A stretch of 64,000 bases of DNA from Bauldia sp. (GTDB lineage: Bacteria; Pseudomonadota; Alphaproteobacteria; Rhizobiales; Kaistiaceae). Location of the stretch: NCBI GenBank assembly GCA_026126065.1, contig JAHCJY010000003.1, positions 372,001 to 436,000 of the forward strand. Reading direction: 5' to 3'. Positions 1 through 8,544 of this stretch are shown here, one piece after another. The position numbers were made by a program, and so were the translations under genes. Numbering within the stretch: the first letter of the stretch is position 1; each line of letters begins with the position of its first letter. The notes under the pieces were generated by a model. It worked only from the letters and a program-made list of their open reading frames with translations. It was not told the DNA's origin and made no database searches.

Positions 1-63
1 CGGAAGACTCCCGCCCCGGGCTCAGCGACCCCGCGAGACGGCTCCCGCAAGGTGCGGGAACCA

Positions 64-88
64 AACGCTGCGGCGCAGCGGGGGTTCC
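64..88 (-). promoter_or_regulatory. EcfG-type promoter pointing off the left edge
   Basis: Read on the minus strand, GGAAC (88-84) and CGTT (67-64) are separated by exactly 16 bases, the consensus of the alphaproteobacterial general stress sigma factor EcfG. Its target would lie left of the window. The site sits inside an inverted repeat (GGGAACC near 56-62 with GGTTCCC near 83-89, and an inner palindrome CGCTGC/GCAGCG), so part of the match could be a by-product of a hairpin. The rest of 1-205 shows no gene I can support. Confidence 0.55.
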
Positions 89-205
89 CGACCTCTGAAC
101 GGGGTGCCGTCAGCGCCGGATCACGGTGCTCGTTCTCCAGGCCATCATGCCTCGTTCTTCGCGATCACATTGTGGCAGACGTCGGACGGGCGCTCCGCGA
201 CCATC

Positions 206-1693
206 CTAGCCGAGATAGCGCGCCACGAGGTGCTGGTGGTGCGGCACGCCCGACAGCCGCTCCCCCGAGGCCGCCTCGATCAGTTCGGCGCGGTCCAGGA
301 GGCAGCCGCGGGCATGGATGGCGTGGCGCATGAAGCGGAGCAGCGGGCTGAAATCGCCGCGCTCGAGCGCGGGCCAGGTTTCGGCATCGGCCGTCCGCGC
401 CGCGGCGACGAGTTGCGCGGCTGTCATGGCGCCGACGAGATAGGTCGGGAAGTAGCCCCAGAGGCCCGCGTACCAGTGGATGTCCTGAAGGCAGCCACGG
501 CGGTCGTCCGGCACGTCGAGCCCGAGAAAGGACTTCACGCCGTCGTTGAAGGCGGCCGGCAGGTCGTCGAGCGAAAGGTCGCCGCCGATCACCGCCTTCT
601 CGATCGCGTAGCGCAGCATGATGTGCCCCGGGTACGTCACTTCGTCCGCCTCGACGCGGATGAAGCCCGGCTTCACCTCGATCGCGATGCGGTGGAGGTT
701 CTCTGGCGTCCATTCCGGCCCCGACACGCCGAACGCGTCGCGGACGAGGGGCGCCAGGTGGCGCGAGAACTCCGCACTTCGCGCCGCCTGCATCTCGAAG
801 GAGAGCGACTGGCTCTCGTGGACGCTCATGCCGCGGGATTCGCCGACCGGCTGTCCGCGCCATGCCTCCGGCCGGCCCTGCTCGTACACGGCATGGCCGC
901 CTTCGTGGATGGTCCCCATGAGCGCCGAGAAGAAGTCGTCCTCGCGGTAGCGGGTGGTGATGCGCACGTCGCCGGATGCGCCGCCCGAGAACGGGTGCGC
1001 CGACACGTCGAGCCGGCCATGCTCGAAGTCGAAGCCGACCGAGGCGAGCACCTTCCGGCCGAGCGCTTCCTGCACCGCGATCGGGAAGTGCCCTGAGATC
1101 GGCAGAGCGGGCCTGTTCGCCTGGTTTTCGACGGCCGTGCCGACGAGTTCCGGCAGCGCCCGCTGCAGGGGCGCGAACAGGCGGTCCACTTCGTCCTCGG
1201 TCGAGCCGAGGTCGAAAGCGTCAAGGAGCGCGTCATACGGGGCAAGGCCGAGGGCGTCGCCGAGCGCCTGCGCCACGGCGCGCCGCGTCGCGACCACCTC
1301 GGCGAGGAGTGGCTTCACGCCGGCGAAATCGTTGGCCGGCCGGGCGGTCTCCCACGCGTGCTGGCATGCGGCGGCGGCGCGCGAGCTTGCCTCGACGAGG
1401 TCCGCCGGAATGGCGACGGCGCGCTGGTGGCGGCGGCGCATCTCGCGGAGATTGGCGCGCTGCCAGTCGTCGAGCCGCGGTTCGTCCCCCGCGGCCTCGC
1501 CGAGAAGGTCACCCATCCGTGGATCGACCATCAGTTCGTGCGACAGCACTTTCAGCGCGGCAAGCTGGTCGGACCGGCCGGCGATTGCGCCGCGCGGCAT
1601 CATCGTCTGCGCGTCCCAGTCGAGGATGCCCAGCGTGTCCTCGATCGCGGCGATCCGGCCGAACCTGGTTTCAAGCTGCTTGTAGGCGGTCAT
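206..1693 (-). CDS. M32 family metallocarboxypeptidase (carboxypeptidase Taq type)
   Basis: A 495-residue cytosolic zinc carboxypeptidase that removes C-terminal residues from peptides. The zinc motif HEGGH (HExxH) and the downstream family signature RVEADEVTYPGHI are both present, as are the M32 motifs DVRITTRY and HESQS, and the length is that of the family (about 500). The open frame extends 77 codons further upstream, but that stretch does not look like protein, and the ATG at 1693 begins the normal family N-terminus (MTAYKQLETRF). It is transcribed away from the sensor kinase that starts at 1812, with about 118 bases between them for divergent promoters. Confidence 0.95.
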   Translation of the reverse strand: MTAYKQLETRFGRIAAIEDTLGILDWDAQTMMPRGAIAGRSDQLAALKVLSHELMVDPRMGDLLGEAAGDEPRLDDWQRANLREMRRRHQRAVAIPADLVEASSRAAAACQHAWETARPANDFAGVKPLLAEVVATRRAVAQALGDALGLAPYDALLDAFDLGSTEDEVDRLFAPLQRALPELVGTAVENQANRPALPISGHFPIAVQEALGRKVLASVGFDFEHGRLDVSAHPFSGGASGDVRITTRYREDDFFSALMGTIHEGGHAVYEQGRPEAWRGQPVGESRGMSVHESQSLSFEMQAARSAEFSRHLAPLVRDAFGVSGPEWTPENLHRIAIEVKPGFIRVEADEVTYPGHIMLRYAIEKAVIGGDLSLDDLPAAFNDGVKSFLGLDVPDDRRGCLQDIHWYAGLWGYFPTYLVGAMTAAQLVAAARTADAETWPALERGDFSPLLRFMRHAIHARGCLLDRAELIEAASGERLSGVPHHQHLVARYLG

Positions 1694-1811
1694 GCACGCT
1701 CCATTCCGGGCGCCACGCTCGTGGCCGCCTGGCGCTGGCCGTCCGATCCGGCATTGGCGTTGCGCGGCGCTTGGGCTTCCCGGTAAATGGACCGTGACGG
1801 ACGGGAGGGCA

Positions 1812-4007
1812 ATGACGACTGTCATAGAGAGCCGCGCCAGCAGCGCCAGCAGCGCTTCGGGACGTAGCGAGTGGCCGTTGCGGCTGCTGCTTGCGGCCGC
1901 GCTTCTCGTTCCGGCGGCCGTCATGGCCGGCGCCGCCGCCTATTCGTACCAGACACGAATGGAGGAAGCCCGCACCGAGATCGAGCGGACGGCCGACCTC
2001 ATGCGCGAACACGCCGACAAGGTCTTCGATTCGGTCGAGCTGATCTCGGCCGCGATGCGCGAGCTGATCGGCGAGATGTCGGCCGAGGAGATCCGTGCCA
2101 ACGAATTTCGCCTCAACCGTGCGTTCCGGCAGCTTGTGGCAGGCCGCGAGCAGTTCTTCTCCATTGCCGTAATCGGCCCTGACGGCTTCCCGCTGGTCGG
2201 CGCGCAGGACGTACCGATCCCGCAGGTCGACTTCTCCGACCGCGATTACTTCATCGCACTCCGGGACAACCCGTCGCGGCGGGCGTTCCTCAGCCGTGTA
2301 CTGAGGAGCCGCGTCGACACCAACGACACCTTCTTCATGGTCTCAAGTCCGCTCCGCCGCGGCGTCGATTTCGCCGGCGTGTTCGCGGTCTCGCTGCGGC
2401 CCGCCTACTTCACCAACGTCTACGCCCGCTTCGCCGGCACCACCGAGATGATCGCGGGCCTCGTCCGCTCGGACGGCTCCGTTCTTGCGATCCACCCCTT
2501 CGCCGATGTTGCCCTCGACGACGTGCCTCCGGTGCAGAGCTTCGCCGACGCGATCGCCGGCGAACAGTCCGGTGTCTACACGGTTACCGGCGCGGACGGC
2601 TCGGAGATCATGATCGCCTTCCGTAGGGTTGGCACCCATGACGTCTATGTCGCCGTCGGTCTGCCGCTCGATTCAGTCCAGCAGGGCTGGCTCAACACGG
2701 TCTGGTGGGGCCTTGGGATCGGCGTGCCTGTCACAGTCGCGCTCGTTCTCCTTGCGTTGACTGCGCTCCGCCGTGCCCGCCGCGAAAGCCGCGCGCTTGT
2801 CGAACTCCACTCCGAGATCGCGCTTCGCCAGAGCGCGGAGGAACGGCTGCGGCAGGCGGCCAAGATGGAGGCCGTCGGCCAGCTTTCCGGCGGTATCGCA
2901 CACGACTTCAACAACCTCCTCACCGCGATCGGCGGCAATGTCGAACTCCTGGCGCGCCGGCTCGGCACGTCCAACGCCGACTACACCCGCTACATCGACC
3001 ATGCCCGCGAAGGCGTGAAGCGCGCCGCGAGCCTGACGCAGCGGCTCCTCGCCTTCTCGCGCCGCCAGGCCCTGCAACCGTCCGAGGTCGATGCGAACAA
3101 ACTCATCTCCGGCATGTCGGACCTTCTCCACCGGACGCTCGGCGAGCACATCGAAGTGGAGGTGGTACTCGGCTCCGGCGTGTGGCGCACCTTCACTGAT
3201 CCGAACCAGCTCGAGAACGCGATCCTCAACCTTGCGATCAATTCGCGCGATGCGATGCCCGAGGGCGGCCGGCTCACCATCGAGACCGCAAACTCGCACA
3301 TCGACGAGGGCTACCTCGCCCGCGAGGGCCTGACCGACATCAAGGCCGGCCAGTACGTCCTGGTGGCCGTCAGCGACACCGGTGCTGGCATGCCGAAGGA
3401 GGTCGCCGAGCGCGCCTTTGAGCCGTTCTTCACGACCAAGCCCGTCGGGGAGGGCACCGGCCTTGGTCTCCCCATGGTCTATGGCTTTGTGAAGCAGTCC
3501 GGCGGTCACGCGAAGATCTACACCGAGGCCGGTCATGGCACGACGGTGAAGCTCTATCTGCCGCGTAGCACTGCCGCGGCCGACGATACGTCGGCCCGGG
3601 CGGCGGCGGAGCCCCAGGCAGCGCCGGGCGGCGGCGAGACGATCCTGGTGGTCGAGGACGATGCCGGCGTGCTCGCCTTCGAGGTCGAGTCGCTCACATC
3701 AGCGGGCTATCGGGTGATCGAGGCACGCACCGGCGCCGAGGCCATCGCCCGGGTCGAGCAGGGCGCCGAACCCGACCTTCTGTTCACCGACGTGGTGCTC
3801 GCCGGCGGCATGAACGGTCGCGAGGTCGCCGACCGCGTGAGAGCCGCGCGCCCGGGCGTGAAGGTCCTGTTCGCCACCGGCTACACGCAGAACGCCATCG
3901 TCCACCACGGACGCCTGGACGAAGGCGTCCAGCTCATCTCGAAGCCGTTCTCGACCAACGAACTGCTGACGCGCGTCGCGAAGGTGCTGCGGGAGCCGCA
4001 GCGGTAA
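1812..4007 (+). CDS. Hybrid sensor histidine kinase/response regulator with a Cache-like sensor
   Basis: A 731-residue inner-membrane kinase. A first membrane segment (about residues 20-40) is followed by a periplasmic Cache/PDC-like region, a second membrane segment near 300-320, a HisKA domain with the H-box [11 protein letters not shown] (His364), a HATPase domain (N-box [15 protein letters not shown]-box GTGLGLPMV) and a C-terminal receiver with phosphoacceptor Asp660 in [11 protein letters not shown] and conserved Lys in SKPF. The receiver may act as an internal phosphate relay or sink. The ATG at 1812 is preceded by GGGAGGG; upstream in-frame codons read as non-protein. The signal sensed cannot be told from sequence, and no output regulator is adjacent. 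Confidence 0.93.
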   Translation: MTTVIESRASSASSASGRSEWPLRLLLAAALLVPAAVMAGAAAYSYQTRMEEARTEIERTADLMREHADKVFDSVELISAAMRELIGEMSAEEIRANEFRLNRAFRQLVAGREQFFSIAVIGPDGFPLVGAQDVPIPQVDFSDRDYFIALRDNPSRRAFLSRVLRSRVDTNDTFFMVSSPLRRGVDFAGVFAVSLRPAYFTNVYARFAGTTEMIAGLVRSDGSVLAIHPFADVALDDVPPVQSFADAIAGEQSGVYTVTGADGSEIMIAFRRVGTHDVYVAVGLPLDSVQQGWLNTVWWGLGIGVPVTVALVLLALTALRRARRESRALVELHSEIALRQSAEERLRQAAKMEAVGQLSGGIAHDFNNLLTAIGGNVELLARRLGTSNADYTRYIDHAREGVKRAASLTQRLLAFSRRQALQPSEVDANKLISGMSDLLHRTLGEHIEVEVVLGSGVWRTFTDPNQLENAILNLAINSRDAMPEGGRLTIETANSHIDEGYLAREGLTDIKAGQYVLVAVSDTGAGMPKEVAERAFEPFFTTKPVGEGTGLGLPMVYGFVKQSGGHAKIYTEAGHGTTVKLYLPRSTAAADDTSARAAAEPQAAPGGGETILVVEDDAGVLAFEVESLTSAGYRVIEARTGAEAIARVEQGAEPDLLFTDVVLAGGMNGREVADRVRAARPGVKVLFATGYTQNAIVHHGRLDEGVQLISKPFSTNELLTRVAKVLREPQR

Positions 4008-4098
4008 CGAGCATCATTGTGGGGGCCGTTACGTTGCGTTTGGCCTCGCCCAGGTATCTTCTCTTGACCTTCAGTTCCCACACCTGACTGCGTGCGTG

Positions 4099-5283
4099 AT
4101 GTCCCTGGATCGGAGCGACTTAGATCAACTGAACGAAGCCGACCTTCGATCATTGATTGCGGATCTGGTCCCGGAAGGGGAGAGGATAGAGTATAAGCGC
4201 GAGCCCTACGGAAACGCCGATGCCGACAAGAAGGAATTTCTGAAAGACGTAACGTCCTTCGCAAACACTCTAGGCGGTCACCTTGTCCTTGGAATGGATG
4301 CAAGCTCGGGAATAGCCACGAGGCTCATAGGGCTTAACCCACACTCAGTTGACCCCTTGAAGAATCGACTGGAGTCACTCCTTCATACTGGCATTGAACC
4401 AAGGGTGGTCGGGATACGACTAAAAGAGGTCCGGTTGACGGACGGCACCTCTGTCCTCGTAGTTAGAATTCCTCAGAGCTGGCATCCGCCACACCGGGTG
4501 AGCATCGCCAACACCAATCGATTCTACTTGCGAAACTCTGGCGGTGTTCATGAGGCGAGCGTGGAGGAACTGAGAACACTTTTCACCCAATCGGCGGCGG
4601 CAGGTGAGCGGATCAGGCGCTTCCGAGATCGTCGCGTTGAGCTTGCGACCAACCGTTTAAGCGCCATCGCTACTGAAAACGATGGACGGCTGTTCTTGCA
4701 TATCGTTCCGCTCTCTGCCGCGTCGCGCGGGGGCAACATTGATCTGAACGAGGTCGTGAAGCTCAATCACTTCTTTCAGCCAATCGGCAGTGACGGTTGG
4801 TCGCCGCGATTCAACATCGATGGCGTCGCAAATATTCGCGGTGAGGACAAATGCATCGGATACACCCAAGTGTTCCGTGATGGATCGCTAGAGGCAGTTC
4901 GAGCCGCGATCGTGAAAGAACGCGATGGAAAGCCCTTCGTTCCCTCTGGGGTCAGCACTACTGAATTGATCCGAGCGATCCCGAAGTACGTCCAGGGTCT
5001 ACAGGCCCTCGGTGTAGCGCCGCCCTTAACTATACTGGTAACTTACCAAGGCCTCGGCGGCGCCACCTTTGGCCACAAGTTGGGGTGGGCTGACGAAGTA
5101 CCTCCGCCCTTCCCACAAATTGATCCGATGCACATGCCAGAAATTATTGTTGAGGAGTACGGCTCAGCCGCAGACTATCGAATCCGTTTGCGCCCGATCT
5201 TTGACACTTTGTGGAATGCAGCTAGTCAGCCGTACTGTACCTTCTTGGACAAGGACGGAAACTGGAACGTTCCTTCCTATTGA
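4099..5283 (+). CDS. AlbA_2 (Schlafen-like) domain protein, probably acquired
   Basis: A 394-residue protein with an N-terminal AlbA_2 domain, formerly called divergent AAA_4, recognised from EGERIEYKREP near residue 29, the FANTLGGHLVLGMD segment, and NTNRFYLRNSGG. This family includes putative nucleic-acid binding proteins and some antiviral proteins; its activity here is unknown. The C-terminal 200 residues are not recognised. Codon use is visibly less GC-biased than in the neighbours (many AT-ending codons), which suggests horizontal transfer. An in-frame GTG at 4096 directly precedes the chosen ATG. It stands alone between the kinase and phyR. Confidence 0.8.
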   Translation: MSLDRSDLDQLNEADLRSLIADLVPEGERIEYKREPYGNADADKKEFLKDVTSFANTLGGHLVLGMDASSGIATRLIGLNPHSVDPLKNRLESLLHTGIEPRVVGIRLKEVRLTDGTSVLVVRIPQSWHPPHRVSIANTNRFYLRNSGGVHEASVEELRTLFTQSAAAGERIRRFRDRRVELATNRLSAIATENDGRLFLHIVPLSAASRGGNIDLNEVVKLNHFFQPIGSDGWSPRFNIDGVANIRGEDKCIGYTQVFRDGSLEAVRAAIVKERDGKPFVPSGVSTTELIRAIPKYVQGLQALGVAPPLTILVTYQGLGGATFGHKLGWADEVPPPFPQIDPMHMPEIIVEEYGSAADYRIRLRPIFDTLWNAASQPYCTFLDKDGNWNVPSY

Positions 5284-5338
5284 CCAGCGACTGTCCGTCC
5301 ATTTGCGAATCGCTGATCGCGTCGGTCGCTAGGCGCGA

Positions 5339-6139
5339 CTACGCGACCTTGCGGTCGCCTTCACCGGCGCGGAAGAACAAGACCTGCGAGATCATCGCCT
5401 TCACCGCATCCGGATCGTAGGGCTTCGAGATCAGGAAGGTCGGCTCGGGCCGTTCGCCCGTCAGGAGACGCTCCGGGAAGGCGGTGATGAACACCACCGG
5501 CGGCGAGCATTCCTCGAGGATCTCCTTCACGGCATTGATACCGGAAGAGCCGTCGGCGAGCTGGACATCGGCGAGGACGAGTTCCGGCCGGTTCTTCTGG
5601 ATGGCCGCGATCGCCTCGCGGTGCGTGCGGGCGATGTGCATCACCTCGTGGCCCAGGCTCTTCACCAGGCGCTCGATGTCGAGCGCGATCAGTGGCTCGT
5701 CCTCGATGATCAGGACGCGGCTCTTGAGCTGGGCCGCGATGTCGGTATTGGCGAGTTCCAGTTGGCGCTCCACCTCCTCCTCGTCCGTGCCGAGGATCTC
5801 CGCCGTCTGCGACGTCGTGAACCCTTCCAGGACGCGGAGAAGGAAGACGAGCCGCTCGCGGGGCACGAGGGCGGCGAGGCGCCGGTCGGCATTCACTTCC
5901 CAGGCGGGTGCCGATGCTTCGGACTTGCCGTTGATGTCCAGCGTCTCCCACAGCTGGCAGAACAGGGAATAGAGCGCCACGGTGATGTCGGTCTTCTGCG
6001 GCAGCGCCGTCGCGTCGGCGGCGATCGCCTCGAGCACGGCGGCGACATAGGCGTCGCCGCTTGCCTGACTGCCGGTGAGCGCCCGGCCAAACCGGCGCAG
6101 GTGGGGAATACGTACGACGATCTGTTCGGCCAAAGCCAT
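5339..6139 (-). CDS. phyR: PhyR, general stress response anti-anti-sigma regulator
   Basis: A 266-residue protein with an EcfG-like sigma domain (about 1-135) fused to a receiver domain (about 140-260). Receiver residues are visible: acidic pair in LIIEDEP, phosphoacceptor Asp191 in LVLADVQLADG, and Lys239 in LISKPYDP. In the known mechanism, phosphorylated PhyR exposes its sigma-like domain, binds NepR and releases EcfG. The ATG at 6139 has GGAGGCGGG just upstream and yields the usual length; the frame runs further upstream without resembling the family. A perfect EcfG-type promoter lies about 108 bases ahead, implying positive feedback. nepR and ecfG are about 7 kb away, unlike the tight cluster in many relatives. 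Confidence 0.95.
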   Translation of the reverse strand: MALAEQIVVRIPHLRRFGRALTGSQASGDAYVAAVLEAIAADATALPQKTDITVALYSLFCQLWETLDINGKSEASAPAWEVNADRRLAALVPRERLVFLLRVLEGFTTSQTAEILGTDEEEVERQLELANTDIAAQLKSRVLIIEDEPLIALDIERLVKSLGHEVMHIARTHREAIAAIQKNRPELVLADVQLADGSSGINAVKEILEECSPPVVFITAFPERLLTGERPEPTFLISKPYDPDAVKAMISQVLFFRAGEGDRKVA

Positions 6140-6246
6140 GGACCCGCCTCCTCTGATGCTTCCCGCCGCCCCACGACAGAAGCCCGCAGCCGTGGACAAG
6201 TTGTCCTCCAATCTCCGGATCGTGTCGAGCGTGGTTTCACCCGTCA

Positions 6247-6271
6247 AACGCCGGAAGGGCTCGCCGGTTCC
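6247..6271 (-). promoter_or_regulatory. EcfG-type promoter of phyR
   Basis: On the minus strand GGAAC (6271-6267) and CGTT (6250-6247) are separated by 16 bases. The expected start of transcription, near 6240, leaves a leader of about 100 bases before phyR at 6139. Confidence 0.82.
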
Positions 6272-6335
6272 CCGCAAACAGGCGCGCCAAAGCGCCGCTC
6301 CCGGGTGGGGGAACGGCGCTTCGGCATTGTCGAAG

Positions 6336-6716
6336 CTAGCCGGCGGGAGGCGCCGGAGCCGGTGTTATGGGCGCCGGGTCAGGCGTCAATGCCGGGGCAG
6401 GAGTCTCTGCCGGAGCCGGCGTGATCGCCGGATCGGCCGGAGCCGGCGTTATCACCGGATCGGCCGGCGTCAGATTGACTGCCGGCGCCGCCTCGACCGG
6501 CTGGGTCTGAATCTGGTTCGGCGGCGGCAGGTCTTCCGTGTTGCTCCAGATCATCGTCCCGATGAGGTAGAGCGCAGCGAGCGCGAGACCTCCGAGGAGG
6601 ACGTACAGGACGGGACGGCCGAGCGGGCCCTGGCGGGCCTCGCTGCCGGTCTCCGCGTGCACCGGGCGACCATACTGGTCACGGTCGTTCTCTGTGCCTC
6701 GAGTATCGATGGCCAT
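6336..6716 (-). CDS. Single-pass membrane protein with proline/alanine-rich tail
   Basis: A 126-residue protein of unknown function. A charged N-terminus of about 33 residues is followed by one membrane helix (VLYVLLGGLALAALYLIGTM, about 36-55) and a low-complexity tail rich in Pro, Ala and Thr with repeats of the type PADPAITPAPA. The N-in topology would place the tail in the periplasm, where it might span towards the cell wall; this is inference. The ATG has GAAGGAGAC upstream. It lies divergent from the SH3/crystallin gene, and each has its own EcfG-type promoter, so it is probably a stress-induced envelope protein. Confidence 0.8.
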   Translation of the reverse strand: MAIDTRGTENDRDQYGRPVHAETGSEARQGPLGRPVLYVLLGGLALAALYLIGTMIWSNTEDLPPPNQIQTQPVEAAPAVNLTPADPVITPAPADPAITPAPAETPAPALTPDPAPITPAPAPPAG

Positions 6717-6790
6717 GATTGCGGTCTCCTTCGATCCTCCCGGGATACTCGGCGAATCCTGCAGTCCCCGGGGGCGAACCTGTGCTGATC

Positions 6791-6815
6791 AACGGCAGGG
6801 GCATGGATAGGTTCC
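6791..6815 (-). promoter_or_regulatory. EcfG-type promoter of the 126-residue membrane protein
   Basis: Minus-strand GGAAC (6815-6811), 16-base spacer, CGTT (6794-6791). The predicted start near 6784 is about 68 bases before the ATG at 6716. Confidence 0.82.
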
Positions 6816-6942
6816 ACCTCACCTCCGGCAACCCTTCAATGTGCTGCAATCTTGCCAAGGGTCCGGCGTCGTACAGGGCCTGCCGGTCATGATGAGCGTT
6901 GATTTGCCGGGCGTCATCCGGCCGCTCGTCTAACGTGTTCCT

Positions 6943-6967
6943 GGAACTTGCGGCCGGCTCTTGCGTT
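6943..6967 (+). promoter_or_regulatory. EcfG-type promoter of the SH3/crystallin gene
   Basis: GGAAC (6943-6947), 16-base spacer, CGTT (6964-6967). The predicted start near 6974 lies about 30 bases before the ATG at 7005. It is back to back with the promoter at 6791-6815. Confidence 0.85.
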
Positions 6968-7004
6968 TCCTCGTCATCGAAGGGGCACGAGAACGGAGCT
7001 CACC

Positions 7005-8183
7005 ATGCAACGACAGAAGCTGTACTCTCCATTTCTGAGGGGCTGGATCGCGATCACTGTTCTGGTCGTCGCCTTGTTCGCGATGGCGGTGCCTTCCCTC
7101 GCGCAGACCGGCCTTGCCACGGCTACGACCGCCGTGAACATGCGCAATGGCCCCGGCACGAGCTATGCCGTCATTACGGTCGTTCCCCGCGGCGGGCCCG
7201 TGTCGGTGGACAACTGCCTGACATCGGGCTGGTGCGCGGTGGTCTATGGAAACCGTGCCGGCTTCATCTCGCGGAACTATCTCGCCTTCGGCGGCGCCAC
7301 TCCACCGGTGCAGCAGCCCCCGGTCGTCACCGGCAGCGTGCAGGCGCAAACGACCGTGCAGCTCAACATGCGGACCGGCCCCGGCACGCAGTACGGCGTT
7401 ATCCGTGCGGTTCCCGCAGGCGGTGTCGTCTCCCTCATCCAGTGCACGCCGGGCTATTCCTGGTGCGAAGGCACCTATCAGGGTAGCCGCGGCTGGATGT
7501 CGGGCCAGTATCTCCGCTCGACCAATCCGCAATACGCCACCCAGCCGGTCACCAATGTCGGCGCGCAGCTTGGCCTGCAGCTGTTCAACCTCATCGCCGG
7601 CCAGCTCGGCCTCAACGTGACCATCAACACGCCGCCGCGGGCTCCGAATGCGGGCGAGGTGTGCCTTTACACCGACCCGAACTTCGGCGGCCAGGCGATC
7701 TGCGCCCGGATGGGCCAGTCGGACGCCAACCTGGTTGCCCCGTTCAATGACAGCATCTCCTCGATCCGCTTCGGATCCGGAGCCTTCGTCGAGATCTGCC
7801 AGAACCCCGGCTTCACGGGCGTGTGCCGCAGCTACAACAGCGACATTGCGCAGCTGCCGGCGCTCATGAACGACCGCACCTCGTCCTTCCGGACGACCGT
7901 GGTCGCGCCCGGTCCCGGTCCGCAGCCGGTCGGCGGCCAGGCCTGCTTCTACTCGGAGTTCAACTTCACCGGGCAGTACTTCTGCCTCGATCGGAACCAG
8001 TCCCTGGCGTTCGTCGGCAACAACTGGAACGACCTGATCTCCTCGATCCGCGTCGATCAGGGGGTGACCGTCCAAGTGTGCGGCGATGCGGACTTCGGCG
8101 GGTTCTGCGAGCAGTACACGACCAGCCAGGCCTTCCTGCCACCGGGTCGCGACAACGCCGTGTCGTCGATTCGGGTCCGCTAG
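7005..8183 (+). CDS. Secreted protein with two bacterial SH3 domains and two beta/gamma-crystallin domains
   Basis: A 392-residue exported protein. A signal peptide (about 1-35, ending near PSLAQ) is followed by two SH3b domains, each starting with a MRNGPGTSYAV or MRTGPGTQYGV motif, a short linker, then two beta/gamma-crystallin-like units (VCLYTDPNFGGQAICA and ACFYSEFNFTGQYFCL, each closing with a SISSIRF or ISSIRV strand). SH3b domains usually bind cell wall peptides; crystallin folds are stabilising and often bind calcium. The ATG at 7005 has CGGAG ahead and begins the signal peptide. An EcfG-type promoter lies directly upstream, so a stress-induced envelope protein is likely. Exact role unknown. 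Confidence 0.88.
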   Translation: MQRQKLYSPFLRGWIAITVLVVALFAMAVPSLAQTGLATATTAVNMRNGPGTSYAVITVVPRGGPVSVDNCLTSGWCAVVYGNRAGFISRNYLAFGGATPPVQQPPVVTGSVQAQTTVQLNMRTGPGTQYGVIRAVPAGGVVSLIQCTPGYSWCEGTYQGSRGWMSGQYLRSTNPQYATQPVTNVGAQLGLQLFNLIAGQLGLNVTINTPPRAPNAGEVCLYTDPNFGGQAICARMGQSDANLVAPFNDSISSIRFGSGAFVEICQNPGFTGVCRSYNSDIAQLPALMNDRTSSFRTTVVAPGPGPQPVGGQACFYSEFNFTGQYFCLDRNQSLAFVGNNWNDLISSIRVDQGVTVQVCGDADFGGFCEQYTTSQAFLPPGRDNAVSSIRVR

Positions 8184-8207
8184 CCGGCCAGGAGCACATC
8201 GTTGCGG

Positions 8208-8239
8208 GACACGGGCGGTCCGTCAGGGCCGCCCGTGTC
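8208..8239 (+). terminator. Hairpin after the SH3/crystallin gene
   Basis: GACACGGGCGG pairs with CCGCCCGTGTC across a loop of about ten bases, 24 bases after the stop codon. There is no clear T-run, so termination efficiency is uncertain. Confidence 0.55.
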
Positions 8240-8262
8240 TGCGTCGGAACGGTTCCGTCGCG

Positions 8263-8288
8263 GGAACCGGCGGGGCATTGCCGGCGTT
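8263..8288 (+). promoter_or_regulatory. EcfG-type promoter of the csbD-kinase-receiver operon
   Basis: GGAAC (8263-8267), 17-base spacer, CGTT (8285-8288), both within the accepted spacing. The predicted start is about 20 bases before the ATG at 8315. Confidence 0.8.
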
Positions 8289-8314
8289 TCGGTTCACAAG
8301 CCCTGGAGGAACAG

Positions 8315-8512
8315 ATGAACTGGAATGCCGTGCAGAGCCGCTGGAGGACGCTGATGCCGTCGATCCGCGCGAGCTGGAGCGAGCTGACCGAGGACGATCT
8401 GGAGGAGGTGGGCGGCGACATGGCTGGTCTCGCAAGTCTCATCCATGAACGCTATGGCTTGCCGCGCGGCGAAGCGGAGAGACAGATCGAAAGCTGGCTC
8501 GTCGGCCGGTGA
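8315..8512 (+). CDS. CsbD family stress protein
   Basis: A 65-residue acidic protein that resembles the CsbD family: MNWNAVQSRW at the start, then a WSELTEDDLEEVGGD segment, and RYGLPRGEAERQIESWL at the end. CsbD proteins are small, abundant, stress-induced cytosolic proteins of unknown biochemical role, and are classic targets of the general stress response. A strong site (TGGAGGAA) precedes the ATG. An EcfG-type promoter lies directly ahead. The kinase gene follows within a few tens of bases, so the two are probably co-transcribed. Confidence 0.88.
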   Translation: MNWNAVQSRWRTLMPSIRASWSELTEDDLEEVGGDMAGLASLIHERYGLPRGEAERQIESWLVGR

Positions 8513-8544
8513 GGCCGCCGCCCGCCCCTCCAGGAATTCTCCCG

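Noticed and set aside
52..1797. Long open frames on the plus strand across the carboxypeptidase gene
   Set aside because: They are antisense shadows of the GC-rich M32 gene; composition is Arg/Ala/Pro-rich with no domain.
6301..6331. A GGAAC near 6310 as a further EcfG promoter
   Set aside because: No CGTT at 16 or 17 bases downstream.
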